Source of the DNA: Akkermansia muciniphila
Lineage (GTDB): Bacteria > Verrucomicrobiota > Verrucomicrobiia > Limisphaerales > SIAT01
Assembly (NCBI GenBank): GCA_945900775.1
Contig: CAMDJP010000017.1
Span: 1-50,342, forward strand
Direction: 5' to 3'
Length of the DNA: 50,342 nucleotides
Shown one piece after another: positions 30,727 through 41,015 of this stretch. Made by a program: the position numbers and the translations under genes. The notes beneath the pieces were generated by a model. It was not told where the DNA came from and searched no databases. It saw only the letters and a program-made list of their open reading frames with translations. Numbering within the stretch: position 1 is the first letter of the stretch; every line of letters begins with the position of its first letter.

Positions 30727-33700
30727 ATGTATTTGAAGAGCCTTACGGCGCTCGGTTTCAAGTCCTTTGCGGACAAGACCACAATCCAATTTCAGCCCGG
30801 CATCACGGCCATTGTCGGCCCGAACGGCTGCGGCAAGTCGAACGTCTCGGATGCCATCCGTTGGGTGCTCGGCGAGCAGTCGGTCAAGGCACTGCGCGGC
30901 GGCGAGATGGCGGATGTGATTTTCAACGGCACCGATAGCCGCAAGGCCCATGGCATGGCCGAAGTCTCGCTCACGATCGGCGACGTGGATGCGGAGCATC
31001 TGAAGGCTGCGGGTGTGGAGCTGGATTACAACGAGGTGACGGTGACGCGCCGGGTTTTCCGCGACGGCGGCAGCGAGTATTTCATCAATAAAGTCGGTTG
31101 CCGTTTGAAGGACATCCAGCAGCTTTTCATGGGCACCGGCATGGGCCGCGCCAGCTACTCAATCATGGCGCAGGGGAACATCACGCAGATTATCTCTAGC
31201 AAGCCGGAGGACCGGCGGATGGTGTTCGAGGAGGCGGCGGGCATCACGAAGTTCAAGGCGCAGAAGCGCGAGTCGCTCCGCAAGCTCGAGCTGACGGACC
31301 AAAATCTTTTGCGGCTCGAGGATACGATCCGCGAGGTGAAGCGACAGATTGGTTCACTTCAGCGGCAGGCAGGCAAGGCTCGACGCTACAAGGCGCTCCA
31401 GCAGGAGCTACAACATCTCGATACGCAGCTCACGCGGCACCAGTTCGACGTCGCCGTCAGCGAAATCCACGAGCGCGAAGGGACCATCGAGCAACTCCGC
31501 ACAGAGATTGAGATCGGCAACGAAAGCCTGCTGCGGCAAGAGGACGAGATTGCTGCGCTGCGCGAGCAGCTCAGTGCGATCGAGCAGCAGATCAATGCCG
31601 CGCAGCAGCAAGGGCTCGAATTGAAAGGGCAGGCGGATCGCCACGAGAGCCGCGTTCACTTCAATCAGGAACGACTCCGCGAATTGGAGGCGCAGAATTC
31701 GCAGGCGCTCCACGAAATCCACGAATCCGAGGAGCGCAGCACTATTGCCGAGCAGGAGCAGTCCGCCCTGCGCGAGCGGCTCGCTGATTCACAAAAGGCG
31801 CTCGCGTTCAGTCGCGCGGCGCTCGACGAGAAGCGCGGCGGGCTTCAACGCGTGGAGACTGAGTTGGCTCAGCGCAGCGATGCTCTGCGCCAGATGCAGA
31901 CCGCGGCGTTCGCGGCGGCGCAGCAGCTCACCCGCGTGCGTAATGAGATGACTGCACTGGAGATCTCGAAGCAGGGCAACGTGGTCCGGCTCGAGAAACT
32001 TTCCTCCGAGAAGATTCAGCTCGAGGAAGAGCGCACTCGGCTAGAGTCCCGCCTAGGCGAGTTTTCGACGAATTTCGAGGCCGAGAAGCTCAGCGTGCAA
32101 TCACGGCGCGGCACCGTCGAGGAGCGGCAGGAGCGCCTACGCGTGTTGCAGCAGGAGATTTCCATCGCTACGCAGGAGCTGGACGCGTTCGTCCGCCAGC
32201 AGGCCGAGCTGCGCGCGCGACTGAACGTGCTCGAGCAGCTTGAGCAGAGCCACGAGGGCTTCGGCACCGGCACGCAGGCGGCATTGCGTCAGTCGCAGGC
32301 AGTGCTCGGGACGCTCGCGGACAAGATCCGCGTGGCCGACCAGTACGTCGTCGCTATCGAGGCTGCGCTCGGACATCACCTCCAACTCGTCTTGACCGAG
32401 CAACCGGAAGCGGCTCAGCAGATTCTCGCTGACCTCGCCGCGCATAAGAAGGGCCGTGCAAGCATCGCGGCGCTTTCGCTCTACCGCAGCATTGCGGTGG
32501 CGACGACTTCCGAGTCGTTTGGCACGGCGGCACCGACCGTGATTACCGCGGATCCAACTGTCCAGCCGTTGGTTCAGCGTCTCCTTGCGAACACAATCAT
32601 AGTGGACACTCTTGCCGCGGCGACAGCCGCGTGGAAACAAGAGAACGGTCAACGCGATTACGTCACACTCTCAGGCGAGTTGCTCAGCCGCCATGGCGTC
32701 TTCACTGGCGGCGCGGCGGGCGGCTCCGGCAAGGCGCCCGGATCGATTCTCGGCCGCAAGAATCAGATTGATGAGTTGCAGACCGGACTGAGCCGCTTGC
32801 AGAAGCAGGCAGATAGCGCGAGTCGGCGGAAGGGCGCGCTACAAGCTGAGCAGACTGAGTTGCAGGCGGGACTCCAGACGGCGCAGACCGAGTTGCGCGC
32901 ACAGGAGGTCGCTATCGCCACGGCACAGGGCGAGTTTAACGCGCTTCAGAATTCCAACCGCGTCCTTCACCAGAAAATCGACACCGTGGTTTTCGAGGTC
33001 CAGAGCCTCGCCGCGCAGGACACGGAGGGGAAACAAAAGTGGGCCGCGCTCTCGACGCAGTTCGTCGAATTGGAGGAACGCGAACGCACTGCGCAGACGC
33101 AGGTCAGCGAATTGACCGCCGCGATTGAGACGCTGCGCCAGAACCGCGACGCGGCTCACGGCGATCTCGCTGAGGTGAAGGTCGCTGTCGCAACTGAGGA
33201 GCAGCTTTGCGCTTCCTACGCCAAGCAGCAGCAACCGCTCGAGCAGCGCATCGCTGAGCTGAAGGCGCTGGCTGAACGCCGCCGCGGCGAGATCGGCGGA
33301 TTCATCCGGCGCAAAGGTCAGTTCGAGGCTGAGATCGCCGAATCGCAATCGTGCATCGCGACCTTGCAGCACCAGCGCGATCAAGTGAACGAGAAGGCAG
33401 CCGTGTTGCTCGATGAAAAGGGCGCGCAGGTGGCGCAGGTTAGCGGGCGCGAAGAAGATTTGCGCGAGCGGCGGTTGGTACTTGCCGAAGTGCAGCAGAG
33501 GCGCGGAGCATTCGAGGTCGAGTTGGCCCAGAAGCAGATGTCGGTCCAGAACCTTCGCGATCGTATCCAGCAGAGGTATGGCTTGAACCTCGATGATGTC
33601 CGTAGTGAATGCATCACCATCACATTCGCCGACGAGGGTCAGCCGAAGGTCGAGACGCTGTCGCCAGAGCAGATGGCTTCGAGTGGTGCGGCGACCGACT

Positions 33701-34437
33701 GGAAGGCCGTTGGCGAGCAGGTGACCGCGCTCCAGAAGCGCCTCGAGGAGATAGGACCGGTGAACCTCGTCGCCATCGAGGAGTACGAAGAGATCGAGCA
33801 GCGGCACACGTTTCTCACCCAGCAGCACGCCGACCTCGTCAGCGCCAAGCAGCAACTCGTCGAGGTCATCAACCGCATCAACACGCAAACGCGGCAGATG
33901 TTTGTCGAGACGTTCGAGAAGATTCGTGACTATTTCCGCCTCTCCTTTACCGAGATGTTTGGCGGCGGTAAGGCTGATCTCGTGCTCCATCAGGAAGGCG
34001 ACGTGCTCGAGGCGGGAATCGACATCGTAGCGCGGCCACCGGGCAAGCAACTCCAGAGCATCTCGCTCCTTTCCGGCGGCGAGCAGACGATGACAGCCGT
34101 CGCACTGCTCTTCGCCATCTATCAGGTTAAGCCAAGCCCGTTCTGCGTGCTCGACGAATTGGACGCGCCGCTGGATGACTCAAACATCAGCCGCTTCGTT
34201 CGCAAACTGCAAAGTTTCCTCGGCCACTCGCAGTTCGTAGTCATCACGCACAACAAGCGGACCATCTCCGCCGCCGACATCCTCTACGGCGTCACGATGC
34301 AGGAACGCGGCGTGAGCAAAATCGTGAGTGTCAAACTGCACAAGGCCGACGTGCCAGAGCCGCAACGTGGCGGTACGCCGCTGGTGCCGGAGCCGGAGAC
34401 TGCGAAGAAGGAAGAGGAAGTCTTCATGGCGAAGTGA
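30727..34437 (+). CDS. smc: chromosome segregation protein SMC
   Basis: A 1236-residue SMC, the ATPase of the condensin-like complex that organises the chromosome. Order: Walker [11 protein letters not shown] (31-39) after [15 protein letters not shown]; the Q-loop region ([20 protein letters not shown]); a first long coiled coil rich in glutamine, glutamate and arginine; a hinge at about 510-670 ([20 protein letters not shown]; the glycine-rich [18 protein letters not shown] closes it); a second coiled coil; and the carboxyl head with signature [20 protein letters not shown] (about 1113) and Walker [16 protein letters not shown]. Length is usual. ScpA/ScpB genes are not in the window. Confidence 0.96.
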   Translation: MYLKSLTALGFKSFADKTTIQFQPGITAIVGPNGCGKSNVSDAIRWVLGEQSVKALRGGEMADVIFNGTDSRKAHGMAEVSLTIGDVDAEHLKAAGVELDYNEVTVTRRVFRDGGSEYFINKVGCRLKDIQQLFMGTGMGRASYSIMAQGNITQIISSKPEDRRMVFEEAAGITKFKAQKRESLRKLELTDQNLLRLEDTIREVKRQIGSLQRQAGKARRYKALQQELQHLDTQLTRHQFDVAVSEIHEREGTIEQLRTEIEIGNESLLRQEDEIAALREQLSAIEQQINAAQQQGLELKGQADRHESRVHFNQERLRELEAQNSQALHEIHESEERSTIAEQEQSALRERLADSQKALAFSRAALDEKRGGLQRVETELAQRSDALRQMQTAAFAAAQQLTRVRNEMTALEISKQGNVVRLEKLSSEKIQLEEERTRLESRLGEFSTNFEAEKLSVQSRRGTVEERQERLRVLQQEISIATQELDAFVRQQAELRARLNVLEQLEQSHEGFGTGTQAALRQSQAVLGTLADKIRVADQYVVAIEAALGHHLQLVLTEQPEAAQQILADLAAHKKGRASIAALSLYRSIAVATTSESFGTAAPTVITADPTVQPLVQRLLANTIIVDTLAAATAAWKQENGQRDYVTLSGELLSRHGVFTGGAAGGSGKAPGSILGRKNQIDELQTGLSRLQKQADSASRRKGALQAEQTELQAGLQTAQTELRAQEVAIATAQGEFNALQNSNRVLHQKIDTVVFEVQSLAAQDTEGKQKWAALSTQFVELEERERTAQTQVSELTAAIETLRQNRDAAHGDLAEVKVAVATEEQLCASYAKQQQPLEQRIAELKALAERRRGEIGGFIRRKGQFEAEIAESQSCIATLQHQRDQVNEKAAVLLDEKGAQVAQVSGREEDLRERRLVLAEVQQRRGAFEVELAQKQMSVQNLRDRIQQRYGLNLDDVRSECITITFADEGQPKVETLSPEQMASSGAATDWKAVGEQVTALQKRLEEIGPVNLVAIEEYEEIEQRHTFLTQQHADLVSAKQQLVEVINRINTQTRQMFVETFEKIRDYFRLSFTEMFGGGKADLVLHQEGDVLEAGIDIVARPPGKQLQSISLLSGGEQTMTAVALLFAIYQVKPSPFCVLDELDAPLDDSNISRFVRKLQSFLGHSQFVVITHNKRTISAADILYGVTMQERGVSKIVSVKLHKADVPEPQRGGTPLVPEPETAKKEEEVFMAK

Positions 34438-34731
34438 GCCGGGACATTGCCTTGTTCTATGTGTCAGCGGGGACCAGTTTCTGAAGGCTCTGCTGTCTGT
34501 CGACGATGGATGAGTCCACGCCCAGAGGGATTATTTCCTTTATCGGCGCACGAGGCTCCTCTTCGACGGAATTGCATCGTTTCTCCCTCTTCTCTCCTGG
34601 AAGATTTTCAAGAAAAACTCTGAGATTGGAGATGCTCTAAGGCGAATCTGAGAGGAGACGTCCGGAATCTTGGGAGGCAAATATCACTTGCTTAAAGCGT
34701 CTTTAGCATTTAATACGTAGGCGTACTATCT

Positions 34732-35994
34732 GTGAATCCGACTGCTATCGAAGACCATCTTAAGTTGGTACTGCTCCAGTGGGCGACGATTATCGCCGTG
34801 GCGTGGATGATGGGGCGGTTGGCGCGGAAGGTCGGTCAACCGCTGGCTGTCGGTGAAATTCTTGCTGGCCTGCTGCTCGGCCCGTCTGTTTTTGGCGCAC
34901 TGTGGCCGGAAGGAATGCAGTGGCTCTTTCCTGTTGAAACGCAGCAATCGCTCCAACTGCTCGCAAAGCTGGGGTTGATCCTTCTACTCTTTCAGGTTGG
35001 GATGGAATTTGACTTTGGTCAACTTGCGTCGCGATCGCGCACGGTTACAGCGGTCTCCATTGCGGGCATTGCCGTGCCGATGGTGGGCGGCTTGTTAATC
35101 GGCCCGTGGCTGCACAAGACTTTTGCGGCGCAGACGCCGAGGCTCGGTTTTCAGCTTTTCGTCTGTATCGCACTTTCCATCTCGGCACTGCCGATTATGG
35201 GACGGATCCTGATGGAACTAAAACTGGAGCGGACGGCGCTAGGTGCGATGGCAATCGGTGCTGCGGCGATTGACGACGTGATTGGCTGGATTTTGCTCGC
35301 CGTGGCGACGGCTTTGGTGACGTCGGGGTTAGATGCAACAAAACTGATAGTCCAAGTGGCGGGGGTGGTGACACTCTTCCTTTTTCTCCAGAAGCTAATC
35401 GGGCCGTGGATACGCCGGCTGTGGCGTGATTCGGCGACTACGGACCGACCACTCCCGCCCGAATTTCTTGCGTTGTTGCTGTTGGTTCTTTTCAGCAGCT
35501 GTCTCGTTGCGGCGAAGCTCGGCGTCTTCTCTATCTTCGGCGCGTTTTTACTTGGCGTGGCCTTGCATCAGGAAACTGGATTGGTACGGGCGTGGCGGGA
35601 AAAGTTCGCGGACTTTGTGCTGGTAGCTTTGGTCCCAATCTTTTTCACGAATACAGGACTGCGCACAGAGATCGGTTCGCTGCAAGGCAGTCTGGCATGG
35701 CTTGGCTGCGCGGCTGTGATGGTTGTGGCGGTGGTTGGTAAACTCGGTGGCTGCTGGCTGGGCGCGCGCCTCACGGGAGAATCGAATCGCGAAGCGGCGT
35801 GCATCGGGGCGCTTATGAACACGCGTGCCCTGATGGGCTTGGTAGCCATTAATATTGGTCTGGAACTGAATCTCCTCACGCGCGAGCTATTCACAATGTT
35901 TGTCATCATGGCGTTGCTTACCACCGTGATGTGCACACCGCTGTTGCGCTGGTGGCTGCCGGAGGAACTGCGCAAGCTCTTGCCGAAAGATTAA
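34732..35994 (+). CDS. cation/proton antiporter (CPA2, Kef-type)
   Basis: A 420-residue inner-membrane protein of the monovalent cation:proton antiporter-2 family (KefB/NapA-like). About 12 hydrophobic segments are visible. Family marks: VGQPLAVGEILAGLLLGPSV near the start, LLLFQVGMEFDFGQL, and IGAAAIDDVIGWILLAVATA with the adjacent aspartates expected for ion and proton exchange, and a late NTRALMGLVAINIGLELNLL. It has no TrkA-N domain. A GTG start at 34732 keeps the first membrane segment (LVLLQWATIIAVAWMMGRL). Substrate ion (potassium or sodium) cannot be read. Nearly 300 bases before it carry no gene. Confidence 0.87.
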   Translation: MNPTAIEDHLKLVLLQWATIIAVAWMMGRLARKVGQPLAVGEILAGLLLGPSVFGALWPEGMQWLFPVETQQSLQLLAKLGLILLLFQVGMEFDFGQLASRSRTVTAVSIAGIAVPMVGGLLIGPWLHKTFAAQTPRLGFQLFVCIALSISALPIMGRILMELKLERTALGAMAIGAAAIDDVIGWILLAVATALVTSGLDATKLIVQVAGVVTLFLFLQKLIGPWIRRLWRDSATTDRPLPPEFLALLLLVLFSSCLVAAKLGVFSIFGAFLLGVALHQETGLVRAWREKFADFVLVALVPIFFTNTGLRTEIGSLQGSLAWLGCAAVMVVAVVGKLGGCWLGARLTGESNREAACIGALMNTRALMGLVAINIGLELNLLTRELFTMFVIMALLTTVMCTPLLRWWLPEELRKLLPKD

Positions 35995-36034
35995 TCACAG
36001 GCGCCGCTCGGACTCGGAAATGTGCAAGACGGTG

Positions 36035-36057
36035 CGCGCACGAATCCCGCGTGCGCG
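36035..36057. other. GC-rich hairpin between convergent genes
   Basis: CGCGCACG at 36035-36042 pairs with CGTGCGCG at 36050-36057 around a seven-base loop. It lies between the antiporter stop and the stop of the minus-strand CRTAC1-type gene. There is no T-run on either side, so it is at most a stabilising 3' structure. Confidence 0.35.
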
Positions 36058-36133
36058 ACCTCTCTTCGGGAGCGGCACGTCGGCGTCGGGAAGTGAAGAA
36101 ACGAGGGGCAGGGAAAGGATCGGGTGCGTTTTA

Positions 36134-37750
36134 TTATTCTGAGATGGTCAGGCAGTCGGCATGAAGGGCGGGGCGGGTGATGGTTTTCCCGTTCGGAAAA
36201 CGGACTTCAACGTCCACCTTTGTCGACTCGCCGAGGCCGAAATGAACGAGCGCTGCTTGTCCGCTGGCGTAGCCGTAGCCGATGTTGATTTCCTGAAAAC
36301 CGAGCAGCGCTTCGGTTTTGCCGGATTGACCGGCCTTAAAAATTCTTACCTGCGCGCCGATGCCCATCCGATTCATCTGCTTGCCGATGACACGCACTTG
36401 CAGCCAGTGGCGGGCGTCGCTCTCGTTGCGCAATAGGCGCGAGTGATTTCCCGCGAACCAGTTGATGAGGAAAAGGTCGAGGCGACCGTCGGCGTCGAAG
36501 TCACCTGTCGGGCCGCACGGGAAATAAACCATCGGCGCTTGAACCGGGCGTGGTGGCACAAAACGGGGCAGGCCATCTTTGACGCCGGTGTTGCGGAAGA
36601 CGAGTGGTGTGATGACATCGCCGTCTCGCCACGCGGCAGAGAAATAAATGTCGGGCCAACCGTCGTTGTCGAAGTCCTGAATCTCCACATGTGGACACTT
36701 GACCGGTACGGAATCGCCGAGGCCGACATCCTTCGTCACATCGCGAAACTGCGGCACGCCATTCTTCAAGCCGTCGTTCAGGAAGACTTTGTTGCGCGCG
36801 GTCTCACAATGGATGCTCAGCACGAGGTCGAGTCGGCCATCGCGGTTGAGATCTCCGAAAGCCGCACCGCATGGCCAGTCCTCGCCGTGGAGCGGTTTCC
36901 ACGTGAACAAATCGCGCAGTTCGATCGCTTCGCGGTAACGATTCCCGGGCTGGCTAAGGAAGAGCCGATTGCTGTGGCCGATGAAGAAATCAGGGCGGCC
37001 GTCGCCGTTCAGGTCGGCCACTGCGTGGCCAAGGCCGAAGATGTCCTCGGGCAAACCGACCTCCACCGTCACGTCCTTGAATTTCATTCCGCCGAGATTC
37101 TTGAAGAGCGCTGAGCGCGGCTGGCGCGTGAATTTGTCTTCGATGACGAGCAGGTCGAGGAGGCCGTCATTGTCGTAGTCGAACACACCGATGTTACGCG
37201 CGGTGAGGAGTGATTCGGGGCAAGCGCCGCTGGCAGCGCTGATATCAGTGAATTTTCCGCCGACATTCTGAAAGAGTTGGCTGTGGCGGAACTTCGCCGA
37301 AGTCTGGGGCTCTACTTCGCTTTTGGCCTTCGCTTTGCTGGGGGCCTTGGCGTTGTTAGCGACATAGAGATCGAGCGCGCCGTCATTATCGAGATCGGCG
37401 AAGACGGCGCCACTGGTCCGTGAGAAGGTTTCGGCGGGAGCGCCTTTCAGCCACCCGAATCGGCCATTGCCAAGGTTGCGGAGCAAGCGATATGGCACAG
37501 GAGCCTTGGCTGGGGCGTACTCTGAGTTGGGTCGGTCGCAGAAGCCGCCGACGAAAAGATCGATGTAGCCGTCGCCATCGAAGTCGCCCCACGCTCCGCC
37601 ATGTCCCATCAACCCAGCCAGTGGATCGACAAGGCCGGCTGCCTGTGTAACATCCTTAAAACGAATCGGTGATTGTGCAGCGAGATTGGCGACGAACAAA
37701 AACGTCAGGCAGGAGGAGAAGAGGTAGGTCATCCGGAAGGCGCGTCTCAT
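36134..37750 (-). CDS. secreted FG-GAP/CRTAC1-type propeller protein
   Basis: A 538-residue extracytoplasmic protein with a leader (MRRAFRMTYLFSSCLTFLFV, cleavage about LAAQ). Seven calcium-binding FG-GAP/VCBS-type blades are visible: GDFDGDGYIDLFVGG, ADLDNDGALDLYVAN, FDYDNDGLLDLLVIE, ADLNGDGRPDFFIGH, GDLNRDGRLDLVLSI, QDFDNDGWPDIYFSA and GDFDADGRLDLFLIN, fitting a seven-bladed propeller. The last hundred residues are an ASPIC/UnbV domain (MNRMGIGAQVRIF, GYGYASGQAALVHFGLGEST). CRTAC1-like proteins are abundant in PVC bacteria and their role is unclear. It is convergent with the antiporter and divergent from trxB. Confidence 0.88.
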   Translation of the reverse strand: MRRAFRMTYLFSSCLTFLFVANLAAQSPIRFKDVTQAAGLVDPLAGLMGHGGAWGDFDGDGYIDLFVGGFCDRPNSEYAPAKAPVPYRLLRNLGNGRFGWLKGAPAETFSRTSGAVFADLDNDGALDLYVANNAKAPSKAKAKSEVEPQTSAKFRHSQLFQNVGGKFTDISAASGACPESLLTARNIGVFDYDNDGLLDLLVIEDKFTRQPRSALFKNLGGMKFKDVTVEVGLPEDIFGLGHAVADLNGDGRPDFFIGHSNRLFLSQPGNRYREAIELRDLFTWKPLHGEDWPCGAAFGDLNRDGRLDLVLSIHCETARNKVFLNDGLKNGVPQFRDVTKDVGLGDSVPVKCPHVEIQDFDNDGWPDIYFSAAWRDGDVITPLVFRNTGVKDGLPRFVPPRPVQAPMVYFPCGPTGDFDADGRLDLFLINWFAGNHSRLLRNESDARHWLQVRVIGKQMNRMGIGAQVRIFKAGQSGKTEALLGFQEINIGYGYASGQAALVHFGLGESTKVDVEVRFPNGKTITRPALHADCLTISE

Positions 37751-37854
37751 AATTCAGGCAGTTAGGAAGCGAATTAAATGGATTCGGTGTTCCGGCGCAA
37801 AACAAATCGGCGGCTTGCCATCGGGATGGTCGCTCTTTAGCCTTCGTTCGATTT

Positions 37855-38787
37855 ATGGAAAAAGTAATCATCATCGGTTCCGGCTGCGCTGGCTGGACAG
37901 CCGCCCTTTACACTGCGCGCGCTCAACTCAACCCATTGCTCATCACCGGCGCGTCGCCGGGCGGACTACTGACCACCACAAGCATCGTGGAAAACTACCC
38001 CGGTTTTCCCGAGGGCGTGGACGGTACGGAGTTGATGATCCGGATGCAGCAGCAAGCCGAGCGGTTCGGTGCGAAGACGCGCTTCGGCAGCGTGGTCGAG
38101 GCGGTGGACCTGTCGAAGCAGCCTTTCACGCTGACGGTGGACGGCGAGAAAGTTTTGGCACAGACGGTGATTATCGCGACCGGCGCGGGTCACAAGCACC
38201 TCGATGTGCCCGGTGAACACGAACTGGAGAAGAAGGGTGTGACCTATTGTGCGACGTGCGACGGAGCGCTGCCGATGTTTCGTAATCAGCCGCTGGTCGT
38301 GATTGGCGGCGGCGATTCGGCCTGCGAAGAAGCCACCTATCTGACGCGGTTCGCCTCAGAGGTTTATTTGATCCATCGCCGCGATACGCTTCGTGCCTCG
38401 AAGGTGATGGCTGAGCGGGCGCTCTCGAATCCGAAGATCAAGCCGGTGTGGGATTCGACTGTGACCGAGGTGTTGGGATTGCAGGAAGGCAAAGTGACGG
38501 GCGTGAAGTTGAAAAGCCTGAAGACGAACGCGGAGCGCGTGCTCCCGTGCGCGGGTGTTTTCGTGGCCATCGGCCATGTGCCGAACACGCAGCTTTTCAA
38601 GGGCGTGATTGATATGGACGAGGCCGGTTACATCCGGCCGAAACACGGCACGGAAACGAACGTGCCGGGCGTCTTCGTGGCGGGTGATTGTTCCGACCGC
38701 GTCTATCGCCAGGCGATCACGGCGGCGGGGATGGGCTGCGCTTCGGCAATCGATGCCGAGCGTTACTTGGGCAATTTACATCAGTGA
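37855..38787 (+). CDS. trxB: thioredoxin reductase
   Basis: A 310-residue NADPH-dependent flavoprotein that reduces thioredoxin. FAD site: IIIGSGCAGWTAALYTARA; redox disulfide: VTYCATCDGALP (C-A-T-C, about residue 133); NADPH site: VVIGGGDSACEEATYLTRFA; end: VPGVFVAGDCSDRVYRQAIT. Length and order match TrxB. Its stop overlaps the GTG start of a rhodanese gene (GTGA), so the two are coupled. Confidence 0.94.
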   Translation: MEKVIIIGSGCAGWTAALYTARAQLNPLLITGASPGGLLTTTSIVENYPGFPEGVDGTELMIRMQQQAERFGAKTRFGSVVEAVDLSKQPFTLTVDGEKVLAQTVIIATGAGHKHLDVPGEHELEKKGVTYCATCDGALPMFRNQPLVVIGGGDSACEEATYLTRFASEVYLIHRRDTLRASKVMAERALSNPKIKPVWDSTVTEVLGLQEGKVTGVKLKSLKTNAERVLPCAGVFVAIGHVPNTQLFKGVIDMDEAGYIRPKHGTETNVPGVFVAGDCSDRVYRQAITAAGMGCASAIDAERYLGNLHQ

Positions 38788-39113
38788 GCGCGCAGGCGAT
38801 ACTGCCGCAAGAACTGGCCGCGGAATTGCAGTCCGCGAACCCGCCGCGATTGCTGGATGTGCGCGAGTCGGAGGAAAACGAGTTGGTGGCGCTGCTGGGC
38901 GCAAAGCTTATTCCGGTGGGCCAGTTGCCAGCGAGGGCAGGGGAGCTAGAGGCGTGGCGCAACGATGAAGTGGTGGTTTATTGTCACCACGGCATCCGTA
39001 GCCTGCACGCGATCGGCTATCTGCAGCAGCTCGGTTACACGCGATTGCGAAATCTGACGGGCGGGATTGACGGATGGGCGCTGACGGTTGAGCCGCGGAT
39101 GCTGCGTTATTAG
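38784..39113 (+). CDS. single-domain rhodanese sulfurtransferase
   Basis: A 109-residue rhodanese, which transfers persulfide sulfur via an active-site cysteine. It starts at a GTG overlapping the trxB stop (MSAQAILPQELAAELQSANP). Domain marks are LLDVRESEENELV, and the active loop VYCHHGIRSLHAIGYLQQLG with cysteine 67 and the usual HHG-x-RS, followed by LTGGIDGWA. It has no signal peptide. Coupling to thioredoxin reductase suggests a role in thiol or sulfur handling, since thioredoxin can reduce rhodanese persulfides; this is inference. Confidence 0.9.
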   Translation: MSAQAILPQELAAELQSANPPRLLDVRESEENELVALLGAKLIPVGQLPARAGELEAWRNDEVVVYCHHGIRSLHAIGYLQQLGYTRLRNLTGGIDGWALTVEPRMLRY

Positions 39114-39198
39114 TCCCAGTTGAGCGAAAGTTTGGTTGAATGAGTCGCGAGCGCGGGCGTCTGTGTGACGTCTGTGGCGCAGGAGCGAATTTGTTACA

Positions 39199-39861
39199 AT
39201 GATGAAACGCCAAGGGAAAATCAAACGGTTCACGAAGGAGACGCGCATCGAATTGGTGCTGAACGTGGATGGCACCGGCAAGGCATCGGTGAAGACGGGC
39301 GTGCCGTTCCTCGATCACATGATGACGTTGGTGGCGCGGCACGGAGTGCTGGATCTCAAACTGCATTGCAAAGGCGACCTTGAGGTGGACGCTCACCACA
39401 CGGTGGAGGATTGCGGTATCGTGTTGGGGCAGGCCTTCGCGCAGGCACTGGGAGACAAGCGCGGTATCCGCCGTTACGGTTCGGGCTTTCATCCGCAAAA
39501 CCCTTTTACCGGCGAGGCCTACGTGCCGATGGACGAATGCCTCGCGCGTTGTGTGATTGATTTCAGCGGGCGGCCCTATCTTGTGTGGCGCGGAATGGAT
39601 AACTTGAGCCAGAAGAAGGTCACGCGTGCGGAGCGGACGCAGGACATGTCGAGCGCGTTCCGGTTCGGCCTGGCGCGGGAGTTCTTTCAGGGTTTCGCCA
39701 ACGAGGCGCGCTGCAACCTGCATTTGGAGTTGGTGTACGGCGGCGAACCGCACCATGTGGTGGAGAGTCTCTTCAAGGCTTTCGGCAAGGCGGTTGATTT
39801 CGCCTGCCAACCCGATGCACGAATATCCGGCATCATCCCTAGCAGTAAAGGGAAGCTGTGA
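39199..39861 (+). CDS. hisB: imidazoleglycerol-phosphate dehydratase with insertions
   Basis: A 220-residue HisB (dehydratase only), catalysing the sixth step of histidine synthesis. Metal-binding motifs: GVPFLDHMMTLVARHG, DAHHTVEDCGIVLGQAF, and late PHHVVESLFKAFGKAVDFA. The usual length is about 195 residues; here an extra stretch GFHPQNPFTG splits IRRYG from the conserved AYVPMDE, and the segment after SGRPYLVW (RGMDNLSQKKVTRAERTQD) is also longer than usual. The catalytic residues look intact. No other his genes are nearby. Confidence 0.92.
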   Translation: MMKRQGKIKRFTKETRIELVLNVDGTGKASVKTGVPFLDHMMTLVARHGVLDLKLHCKGDLEVDAHHTVEDCGIVLGQAFAQALGDKRGIRRYGSGFHPQNPFTGEAYVPMDECLARCVIDFSGRPYLVWRGMDNLSQKKVTRAERTQDMSSAFRFGLAREFFQGFANEARCNLHLELVYGGEPHHVVESLFKAFGKAVDFACQPDARISGIIPSSKGKL

Positions 39862-39894
39862 CTGAATAACGCCGCGGCGCTTACGTCCAAAAAC

Positions 39895-40500
39895 ATGGCG
39901 AGAGGATTGGATCTGAAGACGGCGGAAGATAGCGCGCTCGTTCGCGTGGCCCAGAGGGGCACTATGCCCGCCTTTGAAGAGCTTGTTGCTCGCCATCGGG
40001 ACAAGCTGTACGCGCGAGCATTCAGCATGCTCCGGAACGAGGACGAAGCCCTCGATGTTTCCCAGGAAGCTTGGGTGAAGGGTTGGCAGCGATTGAAGCA
40101 GTTTCAGGGTCAGTCAGAGTTCGCCACATGGATGACCCGGATTGTCATCAATCTCTGCCTTGACCACCTGCGCAAGAAGAAGCGCCAGCAGGTCGAGTCC
40201 CTCGAGGAACTGGACGAGGAATGGGGCGGAGCGGAGCGGCGGATGCCGTATCTGACCGTCAACCCGACCGAAGGGTTGGAACGGCACGAGTTGCGGAAGC
40301 GGATTGACCAAGCGCTGACCCATCTCTCCGAGTCGCACCGAAAGGTTTTGGTCTTGTATGAGTTTGAAGAGATGGATTACAAAGAAATCGCGAAAATGAT
40401 GGACTGTTCGATTGGGACGGTGATGTCCCGCCTCTTCTACGCCCGCCGTCGATTGGCCGCACTGCTGATGAGTTTGAAGAAAGAGAGAGATTCAGAATGA
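39895..40500 (+). CDS. ECF-type RNA polymerase sigma factor
   Basis: A 201-residue extracytoplasmic-function sigma factor. Region 2: AFEELVARHRDKLYARAFSM, LRNEDEALDVSQEAWVKGWQ and SEFATWMTRIVINLCLDHLR; region 4: LSESHRKVLVLYEFEEMDYK, EIAKMMDCSIGTVMSRLFYA with the helix-turn-helix. A short acidic linker joins them. Its TGA overlaps the ATG of the next gene, a membrane-anchored anti-sigma candidate, the usual pairing. It is not adjacent to any gene that would name its stimulus. Confidence 0.92.
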   Translation: MARGLDLKTAEDSALVRVAQRGTMPAFEELVARHRDKLYARAFSMLRNEDEALDVSQEAWVKGWQRLKQFQGQSEFATWMTRIVINLCLDHLRKKKRQQVESLEELDEEWGGAERRMPYLTVNPTEGLERHELRKRIDQALTHLSESHRKVLVLYEFEEMDYKEIAKMMDCSIGTVMSRLFYARRRLAALLMSLKKERDSE

Positions 40501-41015
40501 ATATGGAATTACAACTAAAGATTCAGGCTTGGCTGGATAATGAGCTGTCCCCGAAAGAGGCCGCCGAGCTTGCCGCGCTCGTCTCCACGAATCCCGAGGC
40601 CCAGTCGCTGGCCACGGAATTGAGGTCGCTCAAGGCGATGGTCCACGGCAATGAGTCGTTGCTTACCGTGCCAGAGTCGCGCGAGTTTTATTGGTCGAAG
40701 ATTGAGCGGTCCATCGCGCAGGCTGAGAAAGCCGAACCCCAATCCGAACCCTCTTCCTTTTTGCCCATCTTCGTCTGGGCCCGCAACTGGCTCGCGCCCG
40801 TTGCAGGCCTCGCTGCGATGGTCGCCGTGCTGTTCGTGATCGCCCCGGTTTCTTCCGAGCCCGAGTATAGCGAGACGGAGACGCCCTCGGAGGATGTCGG
40901 CGTAATTCATTTCAAGGATCCATCCAGCGGGATAACCGTCATCTGGTTCTACGATCAGGCTGGGAACCCGATTCAGAACCCTGATTCGATTGACAACGTG
41001 GAGAAGCCAGAGTGA
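40497..41015 (+). CDS. predicted membrane-anchored anti-sigma factor
   Basis: A 172-residue protein with an amino-terminal helical segment (LKIQAWLDNELSPKEAAELA, typical of anti-sigma starts that hold the sigma factor), one membrane segment at about 93-113 (WLAPVAGLAAMVAVLFVIAP) and a short periplasmic tail ending in VIWFYDQAGNPIQNP. It lacks the H-x3-C-x2-C zinc motif of ZAS proteins. It overlaps the sigma gene before it and the secreted protein gene after it by four bases each. Role inferred from position and topology. Confidence 0.72.
   Translation: MNMELQLKIQAWLDNELSPKEAAELAALVSTNPEAQSLATELRSLKAMVHGNESLLTVPESREFYWSKIERSIAQAEKAEPQSEPSSFLPIFVWARNWLAPVAGLAAMVAVLFVIAPVSSEPEYSETETPSEDVGVIHFKDPSSGITVIWFYDQAGNPIQNPDSIDNVEKPE

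Noticed and set aside
32839-34050. 403-codon minus-strand frame
   Set aside because: Antisense to the second coiled coil and head of SMC; leucine/arginine-rich shadow.
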